From Leucobacter komagatae (GTDB lineage: Bacteria > Actinomycetota > Actinomycetes > Actinomycetales > Microbacteriaceae): a stretch of 64,000 nt of DNA. This document shows, one piece after another, positions 24,761 to 32,781 of the stretch. The DNA lies in NCBI RefSeq assembly GCF_000834055.1, contig NZ_JXSQ01000018.1, positions 1 to 64,000 on the forward strand, in the 5' to 3' direction. A program made the translations under genes and the position numbers. Positions within the stretch are counted from its first letter, which is position 1; each line of letters begins with the position of its first letter. Under the pieces are notes generated by a model. That model was not told the DNA's origin. It was given only the letters and a program-made list of their open reading frames with translations, and made no database searches.

Positions 24761-25441
24761 CTACGCCCCGTTGCTGCCCTCGGCGAACTCTTGTGTTCGT
24801 GTTTGGCCGGTGAGTGACTGGATCGCGGACATCATGCGCTCGGTGGCTTCTCGTCGACCGTGGCTGCCGGGGAGATCGCTGAGACCGCTGAGATCGATGG
24901 GGTCGCCGAAGTGACATGCGACGCGCGGGCGCCTGCCTGAGCGCGGATCGCGGAGCTTGCGGTTCGTTCCTTGCACGCCGACGGGAACGACGGTCGCTCC
25001 TGTCGCTAGCGCAAGCCAGGCTGCTCCGCTCTTCCCGCGGTACAGCCGGCCATCGTGGGATCGGCTTCCCTCGGGGAAGACCACGAAGACGCTCCCAGCG
25101 TCGAGTACGTCTTTGCCTGCTTGGAGCGCGAGCTGCGAATCTGAGGCCGAGGCGCGCTCAACGGGTACGGCGCCAATTCCCCGGAAAAACCAGCCGCGGA
25201 TTGCGCCAGAGAAGAGCGAGGCCTTCGCGAGGAATTGCACTTTGCGGGGCGCGAAGGATGCGATGAGTACCGTGTCGAGCATCGACAGGTGGTTGCTGAC
25301 GAGCAGGACGGGACCCTCACTGGGGAATGCGTCTCGCCCCGTCACGCGCGGGCGATACAGCAGCCACAGGAGCGGGGTGAGCACGGCCCGTCCGACGAAG
25401 AACACGGCGCCGGGGCGGGCAGGCTGTACAGCGGAAGTCAC
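24761..25441 (-). CDS. plsC: 1-acyl-sn-glycerol-3-phosphate acyltransferase (PlsC family)
   Basis: 226 residues. The acyltransferase motifs are in order: NHLSMLD (NHx4D, motif I), the RGIGAVPVER motif II segment, VFPEGSRS (motif III) and VVPVGVQG (motif IV). It acylates lysophosphatidic acid or a related acceptor at the membrane; actinobacteria carry several paralogues, so the exact acceptor is uncertain. It lies upstream of the FAD dehydrogenase on the same strand with a 9-base gap. No strong Shine-Dalgarno is seen before the ATG. Confidence 0.9.
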   Translation of the reverse strand: MTSAVQPARPGAVFFVGRAVLTPLLWLLYRPRVTGRDAFPSEGPVLLVSNHLSMLDTVLIASFAPRKVQFLAKASLFSGAIRGWFFRGIGAVPVERASASDSQLALQAGKDVLDAGSVFVVFPEGSRSHDGRLYRGKSGAAWLALATGATVVPVGVQGTNRKLRDPRSGRRPRVACHFGDPIDLSGLSDLPGSHGRREATERMMSAIQSLTGQTRTQEFAEGSNGA

Positions 25442-25511
25442 CGCAAAAGCTTAGCCTTCCATTGGTGCATCCTGTGATCGACCCTGACGCTGCGCCTCGA
25501 TCAGAGCGAGC

Positions 25512-26699
25512 TCACCGCGGCGGGAGAACCAGGTGGGGGTAGTCCTGCTCCCTGTGCTGGAAGTCGAGAATCGCTCGGTTCACGATGACACCGTTGCGGA
25601 TCTCGATTGCGTGCGCGATCGTCGGGTCGTCATCCCATGCGTCTGGGGCAGCCATGACGGTGTCGAGGAACGGCAACAGCGCCGCGCTGTTCTCCCAGCT
25701 CGCTGAGTTCCAGAGGTACGAGGGGCTGTGGTCGACCGCGTAATAGGTGACCCCGTGCGCGAGGGGAACCGTCGGCTCGGCAAATGTCGTCGGGCGAGCC
25801 CAGGTGAACGCCATCCCCGCGTCGCAGGAAACGTCAATAATCAGGCTTCCCTGGCGAAACTTGGCGAGGTCGTCCTCGCACAGGTACATCACCGGCGCGT
25901 TCGGGTCCTGGAAGGTGCAGTTCACCACGATGTCGCTCTCCGCGAGGAATGCCGACACGGCGACTTCCCCCGTCTCGCGAGTGACCTGCTCCACAAATGG
26001 GCCATCCTCATGGTCGAAGTGCACCATCTCGACCGAGTGAATCGGGGAGGCGACAGCGGCGACCGCGCGGCTCGTGAGTACGCGGACGTCGGTAATGCCG
26101 TGTGCGTTGAGCGCGGTCACGGCACCACGAGCGGTCGCGCCGAAGCCGATCACTGTGGCACTCATGCGCCTCCCGTAGTTTCCGGTGACGCCCTGAAGTT
26201 CGAGGGCATGCAGCACTGAACAATAGCCGGCGAGCTCATTGTTCGCGTGGAACACGTGCAGGTTGAATGACCCGTCTTCGTGCCAATGGTTCATTTGCTC
26301 GAACGCGATAAGCGTGAGCTGTTTGTCGATCGCAATTTGAGTGAGTCCCGCGTCCTGCACGCAGTGCGGCCAACCCCACAGGGTCTGGCCAGTGCGCAGC
26401 GCCGCGAGGTCCTCGTGCTGCGGCTTCGGGATGAGTACGATGTCGGGTCCCGAGAGCGTGTCCTCCCTGGAGGCAACGCGCGAAAACTGCCTCGCGAGTT
26501 CAGCGTCTGAGACGCCGAAACGAAGTCCGTATCCGGTTTCGATGGTGATGCGTGCGCGAAGCTCGGCAGGGATCCGATCAAAATGGTCTGGGTGGATCGG
26601 CACACGGCGCTCATCTGCTTTGAGTGAGGTTCCGATCAAGCCGAGTGTTGCCCCGCCCTGTGAAATAGCGGGGGAGAGTTGGTCGTACTGCTCGTTCAT
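25512..26699 (-). CDS. N5-(carboxyethyl)ornithine synthase / alanine dehydrogenase family protein
   Basis: 395 residues of the alanine dehydrogenase/transhydrogenase-like family. N-terminal part LGLIGTSLKADERRVPIHPDHF holds the substrate-binding KADERR and H-P; the Rossmann motif is GFGATARGAV; HGVTYYAVDHSPSYLW is typical of the N5-(carboxyethyl)ornithine synthase (CEOS) branch rather than true Ald. CEOS condenses pyruvate with the side-chain amino group of ornithine using NADPH. Distinction from a divergent alanine dehydrogenase is not certain. The first 16 residues are weakly supported; a start nearer the LGLIGT strand is possible. No operon partners. Confidence 0.78.
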   Translation of the reverse strand: MNEQYDQLSPAISQGGATLGLIGTSLKADERRVPIHPDHFDRIPAELRARITIETGYGLRFGVSDAELARQFSRVASREDTLSGPDIVLIPKPQHEDLAALRTGQTLWGWPHCVQDAGLTQIAIDKQLTLIAFEQMNHWHEDGSFNLHVFHANNELAGYCSVLHALELQGVTGNYGRRMSATVIGFGATARGAVTALNAHGITDVRVLTSRAVAAVASPIHSVEMVHFDHEDGPFVEQVTRETGEVAVSAFLAESDIVVNCTFQDPNAPVMYLCEDDLAKFRQGSLIIDVSCDAGMAFTWARPTTFAEPTVPLAHGVTYYAVDHSPSYLWNSASWENSAALLPFLDTVMAAPDAWDDDPTIAHAIEIRNGVIVNRAILDFQHREQDYPHLVLPPR

Positions 26700-26826
26700 G
26701 AGGTCCGTTCGCGGGGCCGCCGTGGCCCCTCACCCCGCAACCGTACTCGCCTGGCCTGTGCCGCTCTCAGGTCAGCGGCGCTGCGTCGTGCGTTGACCGA
26801 CCAACGCAGCGCGCGTTCCGCGAGCG

Positions 26827-27630
26827 TTAGCCGGCATAGTCGGGCGCTGCTTGCAGCCCGAAGAACTCTTCGAGCGTTGCTACGTCTTGCGCGCGGAGTT
26901 CCTGCGCAAGCGCAACACCGACGTAACGGTAATGCCACGGCTCGAAGTGATAGCCGGTCGTTCCCTCTGCGCCGTCGGGGTAGCGCATCGTGAAGCCGAA
27001 CTCTGCTGCGCGCTTCTGCAACCACGTCCCGGCGGCGGTGTCAGCGAAGCAGGTGTCGAGTGTGCAGTCGTCGTCGCCCCCGAAGTCTGCGGTGAGCCCG
27101 GTTTGATGTTCAGAGTGGCCGGGCCGCGCCGAGGTAGTGTCGGCGTAGGCCTGACCTTGGTTAGCCACAAAACTGCCGTACACACTCACCTGTGTGTCGT
27201 AGTCGCGGTACGCGCTCACAATATGAAGCGCGACGCCGTCTGCGGCTGCGGCGGCAACCATCTCCTCTGTCGCGGTTGCGGCGACTGCGCGAAGCGGCTG
27301 GCCGTTCGTGCTGGCCACATTGGGAACAACAAGATCAGTAGGGGCGTACGACTGCGGATTGAGCGGTCGCAGCTTGTTGACGATCACCCAGATTGAGTCG
27401 GAGTCGTCGATTGAGTATGCGGTCTTATCGAACGCGTTCGCATCCGGGGCACTCGTCTCAGGAGCGGGGGACTCCGCATCGGGCGTCGGTGATGGCTTGC
27501 CCGACGGCTCCGGCGTTGAAGGGTCTGGTCCTGGCTCGGGTGCGCACGAAGTGAGCAATCCTGCAGCGAGCAGGCTCGCGGCTGCAAAGCCCACAATGCG
27601 TGCGAATGAGGTAAACCGTGGAGCCGTCAT
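26827..27630 (-). CDS. D-alanyl-D-alanine carboxypeptidase-like lipoprotein (M15, VanY type)
   Basis: 267 residues. A signal peptide of about 27 residues ends in a lipobox-like LLTSC, so the protein is probably a lipoprotein on the outer face of the membrane. A proline/serine/aspartate-rich linker follows. The M15B peptidase domain has the zinc motif SEHQTGLTADF (SxHxxGxAxD) and EPWHYRYVG (ExWH). It would trim the terminal D-Ala from peptidoglycan stem peptides. ATG 27630 is preceded not by a ribosome site but by TAGGCT seven bases away, suggesting a leaderless transcript; a small inverted repeat GTTAG-5-CTAAC (27631-27645) covers this spot. It is divergent from the NUDIX gene. Confidence 0.88.
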   Translation of the reverse strand: MTAPRFTSFARIVGFAAASLLAAGLLTSCAPEPGPDPSTPEPSGKPSPTPDAESPAPETSAPDANAFDKTAYSIDDSDSIWVIVNKLRPLNPQSYAPTDLVVPNVASTNGQPLRAVAATATEEMVAAAAADGVALHIVSAYRDYDTQVSVYGSFVANQGQAYADTTSARPGHSEHQTGLTADFGGDDDCTLDTCFADTAAGTWLQKRAAEFGFTMRYPDGAEGTTGYHFEPWHYRYVGVALAQELRAQDVATLEEFFGLQAAPDYAG

Positions 27631-27637
27631 GTTAGTC

Positions 27638-27643
27638 AGCCTA
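27638..27643 (-). promoter_or_regulatory. -10 box of probable leaderless promoter (VanY-type gene)
   Basis: TAGGCT on the minus strand followed by 7 nt and ATG 27630. A TTGGAC lies 15 bases upstream as a possible, closely spaced -35. Confidence 0.4.
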
Positions 27644-27732
27644 ACGCGGGAGATGCTGGTCCAATCTGGAGAATCGGGGAGCAATATCTCCGGGAGGTCA
27701 TGGGACGCTGCCAAGTTTGACAGAATGAGGGC

Positions 27733-28308
27733 ATGGTGATCGGAACCGCAGACCTCCCAGACCCCGACGGTCCTGAAGACCGGCCAGCTCCGGCAGGAAA
27801 CCCCGGCTGGCTCAACGACGACGAGCTCGCGTTCGTTCGGGGGCGGATTCCCGTGCTCTACGTGGAAGCGGTCCCAGTCCGACTCGACGGGCTTGGGAAG
27901 ATTATCGAGGTAGGGCTTCTGCTCCGCAGCACTTCTGACGGGCACCTGACGCGGGCCTTCGTCTCGGGGCGCGTGCGATTTGGGGAGCCGTTGCGTGAAG
28001 CGCTCTACAGGCACCTTGAGAATGACCTCGGTCCGATGGCGTTTCCGCAGATGCCGACGTCGCTCATGCCCGCACAGGTGGCGGAGTATTTCCCAATGCC
28101 GGGTATCTCTCAGTTTGTCGATGAACGCCAGCACGCCGTGTCGCTCGTGTACGTTGTTCCGGTCACGGGAAGCTGTGACCCGCGTCAGGACGCACTCGAA
28201 GTGACCTGGATGTCCCCGGAAGACGCGCTCGCCGCAGATACCATCAATGAGTTCCCCGGTGGCCGGGGTGCACTACTCCGGCAGGTGCTCAGCAGCGTCG
28301 GTTGCTAA
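27733..28308 (+). CDS. NUDIX-like family protein (DUF4916)
   Basis: 191 residues. The opening NPGWLNDDELAFVRGRIPVLYVEAVPVR, cited in part as WLNDDELAFVRGRIPVLYV, and the SLVYVVPVTG and ALEVTWMSPEDAL strands match the DUF4916 group of the NUDIX fold. The canonical Nudix box is not clear (VRFGEPLREALYRHLENDLGP stands at its place and lacks the REUxEE core), so catalysis is doubtful. It is common in actinobacteria with no set function. GAGG four bases before the ATG is a weak ribosome site. Divergent from the VanY-type gene, convergent with the SDR gene, whose stop overlaps its own. Confidence 0.78.
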   Translation: MVIGTADLPDPDGPEDRPAPAGNPGWLNDDELAFVRGRIPVLYVEAVPVRLDGLGKIIEVGLLLRSTSDGHLTRAFVSGRVRFGEPLREALYRHLENDLGPMAFPQMPTSLMPAQVAEYFPMPGISQFVDERQHAVSLVYVVPVTGSCDPRQDALEVTWMSPEDALAADTINEFPGGRGALLRQVLSSVGC

Positions 28309-29258
28309 CGCCCCTCACTCCGGCGTGACCCGCGCGCTGCTTCCGCCGCGTACGCGGCGACCGTAGTGGCGATCGCGGACGCCCACGGCGTCGCCCGCAC
28401 TCCGAGGTCACGCTCGGAGTCGCGTGCGTCGACGGTAAACGGCGAGTTGAACTGGTATGACACACGCTCCACCTCACGCATCTGTGGGCTGACGAGCCCG
28501 AGACCGCGCAGCGCGATCGGGGGGACGCCGCGCACCCGCCCGGTTGCGCCCGCCAGCGCTGAGACCTCGCGGGCGATCTCCTGCTGGGAGCACGCGTGGC
28601 TCGGCACGAGCCACGGCCTGCCAAAGTGGTCGTCCGTGGCGTCTGCGACCGCCACAAGGGTCGTCGCGATATCAGGGATGTAGCTCCAGGCGTGCGGTTG
28701 CGTAGGGTCGCCAACGCACCACGCGGTTTTCCCGCCGAGTAGCGGCGCGAAGAAGCGCCGCCCGAGGTGCGCGGTCGGCCCAGCGCCCGGCCCGAAGTAG
28801 TCGCTCGCGCGCACCTCAGCTGCGCGAATGTCACCGCGGTCGTGCGCGGCCTTGAGTGATTCCCAGCCGGCCTGACGGATCCGTCCCTTCGATTCGACGG
28901 GCCGCGGTGGGTCCTGTGTCGTCATCGACCCCGAGACTCTGCCGTGTGCGTAGAGATTTCCCATCAGGACGAGCCGTGCGCCGGTGTCGCGCGCGGCCGC
29001 GCTTGCCGCGGCGAAGACAGGCGGCCAGGCGTCTGCCCAATCGGGGTACGGCGGGTTCGTGCACACGAAAATGGTGTCGGCATCGCGCGCGAGCTCGGTT
29101 ATCGCTGGGGCGTCTGCCGCGTCGGCGATGGTGCTGTGGGCGCCAGGGAGCCGGGTGCCGCTTCGGCTGGCAACGCGCACGGTGTCGCCGCGGGCGACGA
29201 GTGTGTCCGCGAGGGCGGTGCCAATGAGGCCTGCTCCGAGAATGAGGTGGGTGCGCAT
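28305..29258 (-). CDS. NAD(P)-dependent epimerase/dehydratase-like SDR protein
   Basis: 317 residues from ATG 29258, which has GCAGGAG eight bases upstream. The N-terminal Rossmann motif is LILGAGLIGTALADTL (GxGxxG), followed by VRVASRSG; SDTIFVCTNPPYPDW and YFGPGAGPTAHLGRR resemble extended SDRs of the NmrA/epimerase kind. The classical Y-x3-K pair is not obvious, so a sensor or atypical role is possible. It is divergent from a TetR gene and its promoter carries two palindromes that are the probable operators of that regulator, so it is likely the regulator's target. Its stop overlaps the end of the NUDIX-like gene by four bases, convergently. Confidence 0.83.
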   Translation of the reverse strand: MRTHLILGAGLIGTALADTLVARGDTVRVASRSGTRLPGAHSTIADAADAPAITELARDADTIFVCTNPPYPDWADAWPPVFAAASAAARDTGARLVLMGNLYAHGRVSGSMTTQDPPRPVESKGRIRQAGWESLKAAHDRGDIRAAEVRASDYFGPGAGPTAHLGRRFFAPLLGGKTAWCVGDPTQPHAWSYIPDIATTLVAVADATDDHFGRPWLVPSHACSQQEIAREVSALAGATGRVRGVPPIALRGLGLVSPQMREVERVSYQFNSPFTVDARDSERDLGVRATPWASAIATTVAAYAAEAARGSRRSEGR

Positions 29259-29284
29259 GTGATCTCCTGCAGGGGTCATAAATC

Positions 29285-29299
29285 GAGAGCGGTGCTCTC
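29285..29299. promoter_or_regulatory. Probable TetR operator 1 (over SDR transcription start)
   Basis: GAGAGC-GGT-GCTCTC, perfect 6-bp arms. The same core recurs at 29330-29342 with the same following CTGAG, 44 bp centre to centre, in the gap between the SDR gene and the tetR gene. Confidence 0.6.
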
Positions 29300-29301
29300 T
29301 G

Positions 29302-29330
29302 AGGGTACGGTGAAGCGCTGCAATTTGCAA
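29302..29330 (-). promoter_or_regulatory. Promoter of the SDR gene
   Basis: On the minus strand TTGCAA (29330-29325), 17-nt spacer, TACCCT (29307-29302). Transcription would start inside the palindrome at 29285-29299. TTGCAA is its own reverse complement and may also serve as -35 for the divergent tetR gene. Confidence 0.55.
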
Positions 29331-29342
29331 GAGCAGTGCTCT
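29330..29342. promoter_or_regulatory. Probable TetR operator 2
   Basis: AGAGC-AGT-GCTCT, perfect 5-bp arms; shares the GAGC-x-GTGCTCTCTGAG string with operator 1. It starts at the end of the shared TTGCAA, where a bound dimer would affect both divergent promoters. Confidence 0.6.
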
Positions 29343-29398
29343 CTGAGTGTTGCGAGTGCCCAATTGTTCTCCCCGGCACCACGGGGGAGAATGGGGGA

Positions 29399-30151
29399 AT
29401 GGCATCTCCCCGTTCCTCCCAGTCAGCCGACCAGCATGTCGATGGCGAGGCTCCGAAGGGCCGGTCCGCCTCGGCGCGGACTCCCAGGCAGCACCACCGC
29501 GAGGTCACCGAACGTGAGATTGTCGCTCGTGCAACGGCCCAGCTCGCCGAGGTTGGGCCGACGGGACTCTCGCTGCGGAAGATCGCCCGCGAGATGGATC
29601 TCGTCTCTTCGGCCGTATACCGCTATTTTCCAAGCAGGGATGCGTTGCTCACCCGGCTTATTCTCGACGGGTTCAACGACTACGGTCGCGCGGTCGAAGT
29701 CGCCGAAGCGGAGGTTCCCCGCGAGCACTACGGCGCCCGATTCAGGGCCGCAACGGGCGAACTGCGGGCCTGGGCGCTCACGCACCCCAACAGCTACGCG
29801 CTCATCTACGGTTCGCCGGTACCCGGCTACCACGCGCCACAAGAGACGATTGCCGCGGCGAGCCGTGCGGGGATCGTGCTCATGCGCATCCTCGAAGACG
29901 CGCAGGCCGCCGGGCACGTCTTTCCCTCGGCATCAGCGATGCACGCTCAGGGAGACACAGTTGCACCCCTCCGAGACACACTCGGACCCTCACTCGAGCC
30001 GGGTACGATCGCACTCGGTGTCGACGCATGGAGCCACCTGATGGGCCTCGTCTCATTCGAGACGTTCGGACAGTACCGCAATATGATCTCCGACACGGCC
30101 CGCTTCTATGAGGCTGCCGTCGAGGATGCGATCGCGAGCTTCGGGCTCTAA
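29399..30151 (+). CDS. TetR family transcriptional regulator
   Basis: 250 residues. A 35-residue polar N-terminal extension precedes the HTH domain at about 38-85: REIVARATAQLAEVGPTGLSLRKIAREMDLVSSAVYRYFPSRDAL, shown here in one typical segment LSLRKIAREMDLVSSAVYRY. The C-terminal part (WALTHPNSYALIYGSPVPGYHAP) matches the TetR_C_33/WHG-type ligand domain common in actinobacteria. It is divergent from the SDR gene and both probably answer to the two palindromes between them. GGGGGA precedes the ATG. Its effector is unknown. Confidence 0.88.
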   Translation: MASPRSSQSADQHVDGEAPKGRSASARTPRQHHREVTEREIVARATAQLAEVGPTGLSLRKIAREMDLVSSAVYRYFPSRDALLTRLILDGFNDYGRAVEVAEAEVPREHYGARFRAATGELRAWALTHPNSYALIYGSPVPGYHAPQETIAAASRAGIVLMRILEDAQAAGHVFPSASAMHAQGDTVAPLRDTLGPSLEPGTIALGVDAWSHLMGLVSFETFGQYRNMISDTARFYEAAVEDAIASFGL

Positions 30152-30170
30152 CGGACGCCGACGGCCGCAG

Positions 30171-30635
30171 CTACGACCGGCGTTGCCACGCGATGAGGTG
30201 CGCGCGCGAAAAGCCTCGCGCGCACTTCGCACACGAGGCCTCTCGAACGGGCTTGCGGAACCTGAAGTGTTCGTGCCCGCCTGGGCAGTGCCCGATCCAC
30301 GGCGCACGCTCGTGCGCAATTTCGCCCTCGTGGGTTCGCCCTCCGACGTATCCGAGCTCGCGCGCCACACGCTGCCACTTCGCCCCGTGCGCCGCGGCAG
30401 GGCCAGCGAGCGCGTGGGCAACCTCGTGGAGCAGCACCTGGTGAATCTCATCGTCTTCGAACTTCTCGGCGAGATACTTCGAGACGGTAATGCGTTTGTC
30501 CGTGTAATTGCAGAGGCCGGCACGCCGCTTCGCGTTGTCGAACCCGAACGTCCACGCACCCGCACCAAAGTGGGGGTCGAGGTGGTGCCGAATGAGCGCG
30601 TCGGCCCAACCGCGCACGCGCTGCAACTCACTCAC
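30171..30635 (-). CDS. SprT-like zinc metalloprotease-family protein
   Basis: 154 residues. The GTG at 30635 follows the stop of the upstream gene by two bases, implying coupled translation. Core motif LLHEVAHAL gives HExxH with a downstream AHGAKWQRVARELGY, as in SprT/Spartan. The C-terminal zinc ribbon has CPGGHEH...CAKCARGF. Human Spartan cuts DNA-protein crosslinks; bacterial SprT-like proteins are poorly studied. It is convergent with the tetR gene (19-base gap). Confidence 0.85.
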   Translation of the reverse strand: MSELQRVRGWADALIRHHLDPHFGAGAWTFGFDNAKRRAGLCNYTDKRITVSKYLAEKFEDDEIHQVLLHEVAHALAGPAAAHGAKWQRVARELGYVGGRTHEGEIAHERAPWIGHCPGGHEHFRFRKPVREASCAKCARGFSRAHLIAWQRRS

Positions 30636-30637
30636 GG

Positions 30638-31502
30638 TCAGCCGCCAAAGATGCCGGGAGTTGGTGCGGGGGAATCGACAGCAGTCTGGTCGGTTACCGG
30701 TTTTGTTGACCCGATGAGCTCGGAGAGTTCGCGGTCGGCGAGTAGGCGCGCAGGGTGCGGCCCTCCAGCGAGCAGGCGTGGCAGCCAATCAAGCTCGCTG
30801 TCTCGCGATCCAGTGGGGCTGTTCGACGCGATGATGACTACGTTTCCGAAGCGTCGCCCTTTGAGTACCTGCGGCTCGGCGATCGCCGCAACGTCAGTGA
30901 ACATTGAGCGCAGCGTTGCCAGTTGCCCGCGAACGAAGGGGAGACCCCTTCCGTCCGCCGCGTTGACGACCACGAGCCCGTTGGGAGCCAGGAGCGGCCG
31001 AACCAGCTCGTAGAACTCGATGCTTGAGACGTGAGCCGGTGTCTGCGAGCCGGAAAAGATGTCGACGATGACGAGGTCCATCGCGCCATGCATTCCAGCC
31101 GGAAGCCTGCCGATCACCTCGCGGGCATCGCCATGGCGGACCCGGATGCTCGCGCGCTTTGGTAGCGGCGCTGCCTCACGCACGAGATCAACGAGGGCGC
31201 TCTCCAACTCGATCACCTGCTGCCGGCTCCCTGGGCGAGTCGCCTCGACATAGCGCGGCAGAGAAAACGCGCCCCCGCCGAGGTGGAGCGCCGAGATTGG
31301 GGCGCCAGGCGTGCGGAATAGGTCGATGACATGGCCGATCCGACGCATGTACTCAAAAAAACAGGTCCGACGGGTCGTCAAGATTGACGTGCGACTGTGG
31401 AGTCCCGTCAATCACGAGTTCGATCGCACCATCGACCCAGCGGTCTTTCTGGATGGAGGCGGTGCGCCCTGATGCGAGTGTGACGGGAGGGGGGAGGATC
31501 AC
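30638..31502 (-). pseudogene. Spermidine synthase-like (SAM-dependent) protein, frameshifted at a T7 run
   Basis: GTG 31502 overlaps the glutaredoxin stop (GTGA). The first 46 codons read VILPPPVTLASGRTASIQKD... to DDPSDLFF and then hit TGA. Family sequence continues one frame over as EYMRRIGHVIDLFRTPGAP, then ALHLGGGAFSLPRYVEATRPGS, VIELE, VIVDIF and VVNAADGRG. The break is at seven T on the coding strand (A7 at 31355-31361); six T would give LFFEYM. Length 865 = 288 codons plus 1. The restored protein (287 residues) has the Rossmann methyltransferase core of spermidine synthase but, as in many actinobacteria, probably acts on something else. Sequencing error, mutation, or slippage on T7 could all explain it. 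Confidence 0.8.
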
Positions 31503-31771
31503 ACCAGCCCAAGCTCGGTGAGCTTCGCCCGCATGTCTGCGTCGCTCGGCTCGACCTGGTGGGTGCCATCGGGGTAGGTGATCACCGGGATATTCTTGCG
31601 GCCGCTGATGTCCTCTGCGACGTCTGCGGCCTCGGGGGTCGCCACGAGGTCGATCCACTCGAAGGCGACGTTTGCCTCGCCGAATACTCGCTTGGCACGA
31701 CGGCAATCGCCGCACCAATCGGCGCCAAACACGCGGATGCTGGGGGTCTCGGTCTGCTGCGTCTCGCTCAT
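31499..31771 (-). CDS. Glutaredoxin/mycoredoxin-like protein
   Basis: 90 residues with the thioredoxin fold: IRVFGADWCGDCRRAKRVF carrying the redox pair C-G-D-C, cis-proline segment NIPVITYPDGT. This WCGDC form occurs in actinobacterial glutaredoxin-like proteins related to mycoredoxin (Mrx1), which reduce mycothiol mixed disulfides. First gene of a three-gene minus-strand set (glutaredoxin, spermidine-synthase-like, SprT-like) with overlapping starts and stops. Confidence 0.88.
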   Translation of the reverse strand: MSETQQTETPSIRVFGADWCGDCRRAKRVFGEANVAFEWIDLVATPEAADVAEDISGRKNIPVITYPDGTHQVEPSDADMRAKLTELGLV

Positions 31772-31827
31772 GCTGCCAATCTTACGGATTTCCGGCCCGC
31801 CAGGGGAGGAGTGGGCGGGGCTGTGGA

Positions 31828-32475
31828 TTACTTGACTCGGGTGCGCTGCCAGATGCGCTGTGCGATCACCGCAGCCGCGATGCCGAGCAGCGCTCCCGCG
31901 ACGGTGTCACTCAGCCAGTGCACACTGAGGGCGGCGCGGCTCCACATCATCGCGAGAATCCAGCAAACCGCTGCGATCCAGGCCCAGGTGACCGAGGAAC
32001 GGTTCACAAACGTTGCCCCTCGACGGTAGATCGACGAGACAGCGTAGGCAACGGACACCGCGAGAGCCGCCGCACCCATCGAATGCCCGGAAGGATACGA
32101 GTACCCGTCCCACGCGTACAGTGCATCGAGCGGCCGTGGCCGTGCTACCAGGTGCTTCGCGAGCTCTGAGAGCACAACGCCGAGGACGAGCGCGGTCGCA
32201 AGCGCGCCGGCTTCACGACCGAAGTGCCTCGTGAGGAGCAGCGCGCACGCCACGACACCGCACGCGACCACGCCAACACCCGACCCGATCTCTGCAAGGA
32301 AAGCAGCGACGGTAAACGATACGGAGACAGGAGTCAGTCGCGTTGCGTCACGCCAGGCCACGTCGATTGGGAGCGGCCCGCTGCTGCCGAAATGAAAATA
32401 GGCACCAAGCCCCGCGACGGCGAGAATCGCGACGACAGCCCAGGCAATACCTGGCGTCGCGGGCTTGGAACTCAT
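31828..32475 (-). CDS. PAP2-family membrane phosphatase
   Basis: 215 residues, about five or six hydrophobic helices. The three PAP2 signatures are present: KHLVARPRP (KxxxxxxRP), YPSGHSMG (PSGH) and SRAALSVHWLSD (SRxxxxxHxxxD). It hydrolyses lipid phosphates such as undecaprenyl pyrophosphate or phosphatidic acid on the outer membrane face; substrate unknown. The start lacks a ribosome site but has TACTGT seven bases upstream. Confidence 0.9.
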   Translation of the reverse strand: MSSKPATPGIAWAVVAILAVAGLGAYFHFGSSGPLPIDVAWRDATRLTPVSVSFTVAAFLAEIGSGVGVVACGVVACALLLTRHFGREAGALATALVLGVVLSELAKHLVARPRPLDALYAWDGYSYPSGHSMGAAALAVSVAYAVSSIYRRGATFVNRSSVTWAWIAAVCWILAMMWSRAALSVHWLSDTVAGALLGIAAAVIAQRIWQRTRVK

Positions 32476-32482
32476 GCACTAC

Positions 32483-32488
32483 ACAGTA
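32483..32488 (-). promoter_or_regulatory. -10 box of probable leaderless promoter (PAP2 gene)
   Basis: TACTGT on the minus strand followed by 7 nt and ATG 32475; no Shine-Dalgarno. Confidence 0.4.
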
Positions 32489-32586
32489 TCCGCCAAGCCT
32501 GCCCGATCCCTGGCAGGCGGCCTTGCCTTCGCTGAGAGGCGCAGGCCGCGGAGCGCGGTGGCGCGGAAGTGCCGAGCCGACGCGAA

Positions 32587-32781
32587 CTATCCCTGTTTCG
32601 GGTCGTAAGGATCGGTCGGGCGCGGCCCCCACTGCGGTGCGGCTGGGGGAGTCTGCTGCCAGTGCGCCGGGGCCGCCTGAGCCGCGGGCGCTGGGGGAGG
32701 CGTCACGAACGGGTCGGCGAGATGCGCCGGGGCGTAGCCCCGTGCGCGGCCTGCGTGGAAGTTCTGCAGCGAGGCCGCCAG
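32587..32781 (-). other. Coding-like tail in frame after an amber codon
   Basis: Directly after the TAG (32784-32782) of the membrane-protein gene the same frame stays open for 64 codons to a TAG at 32589-32587. It reads LAASLQNFHAGRARG, then LADPFVTPPPAPAAQ and ends GPRPTDPYDPKQG, the kind of P/A/Q-rich cytoplasmic tail common on actinobacterial membrane proteins, and codon third positions are almost all G or C. It is probably the lost or read-through C-terminus of that gene. Confidence 0.55.

Noticed and set aside
24752-24763. TAGCAT before the FAD dehydrogenase ATG as another leaderless -10 box.
   Set aside because: Its TAG is the stop codon of plsC and the two genes are nine bases apart in one operon.
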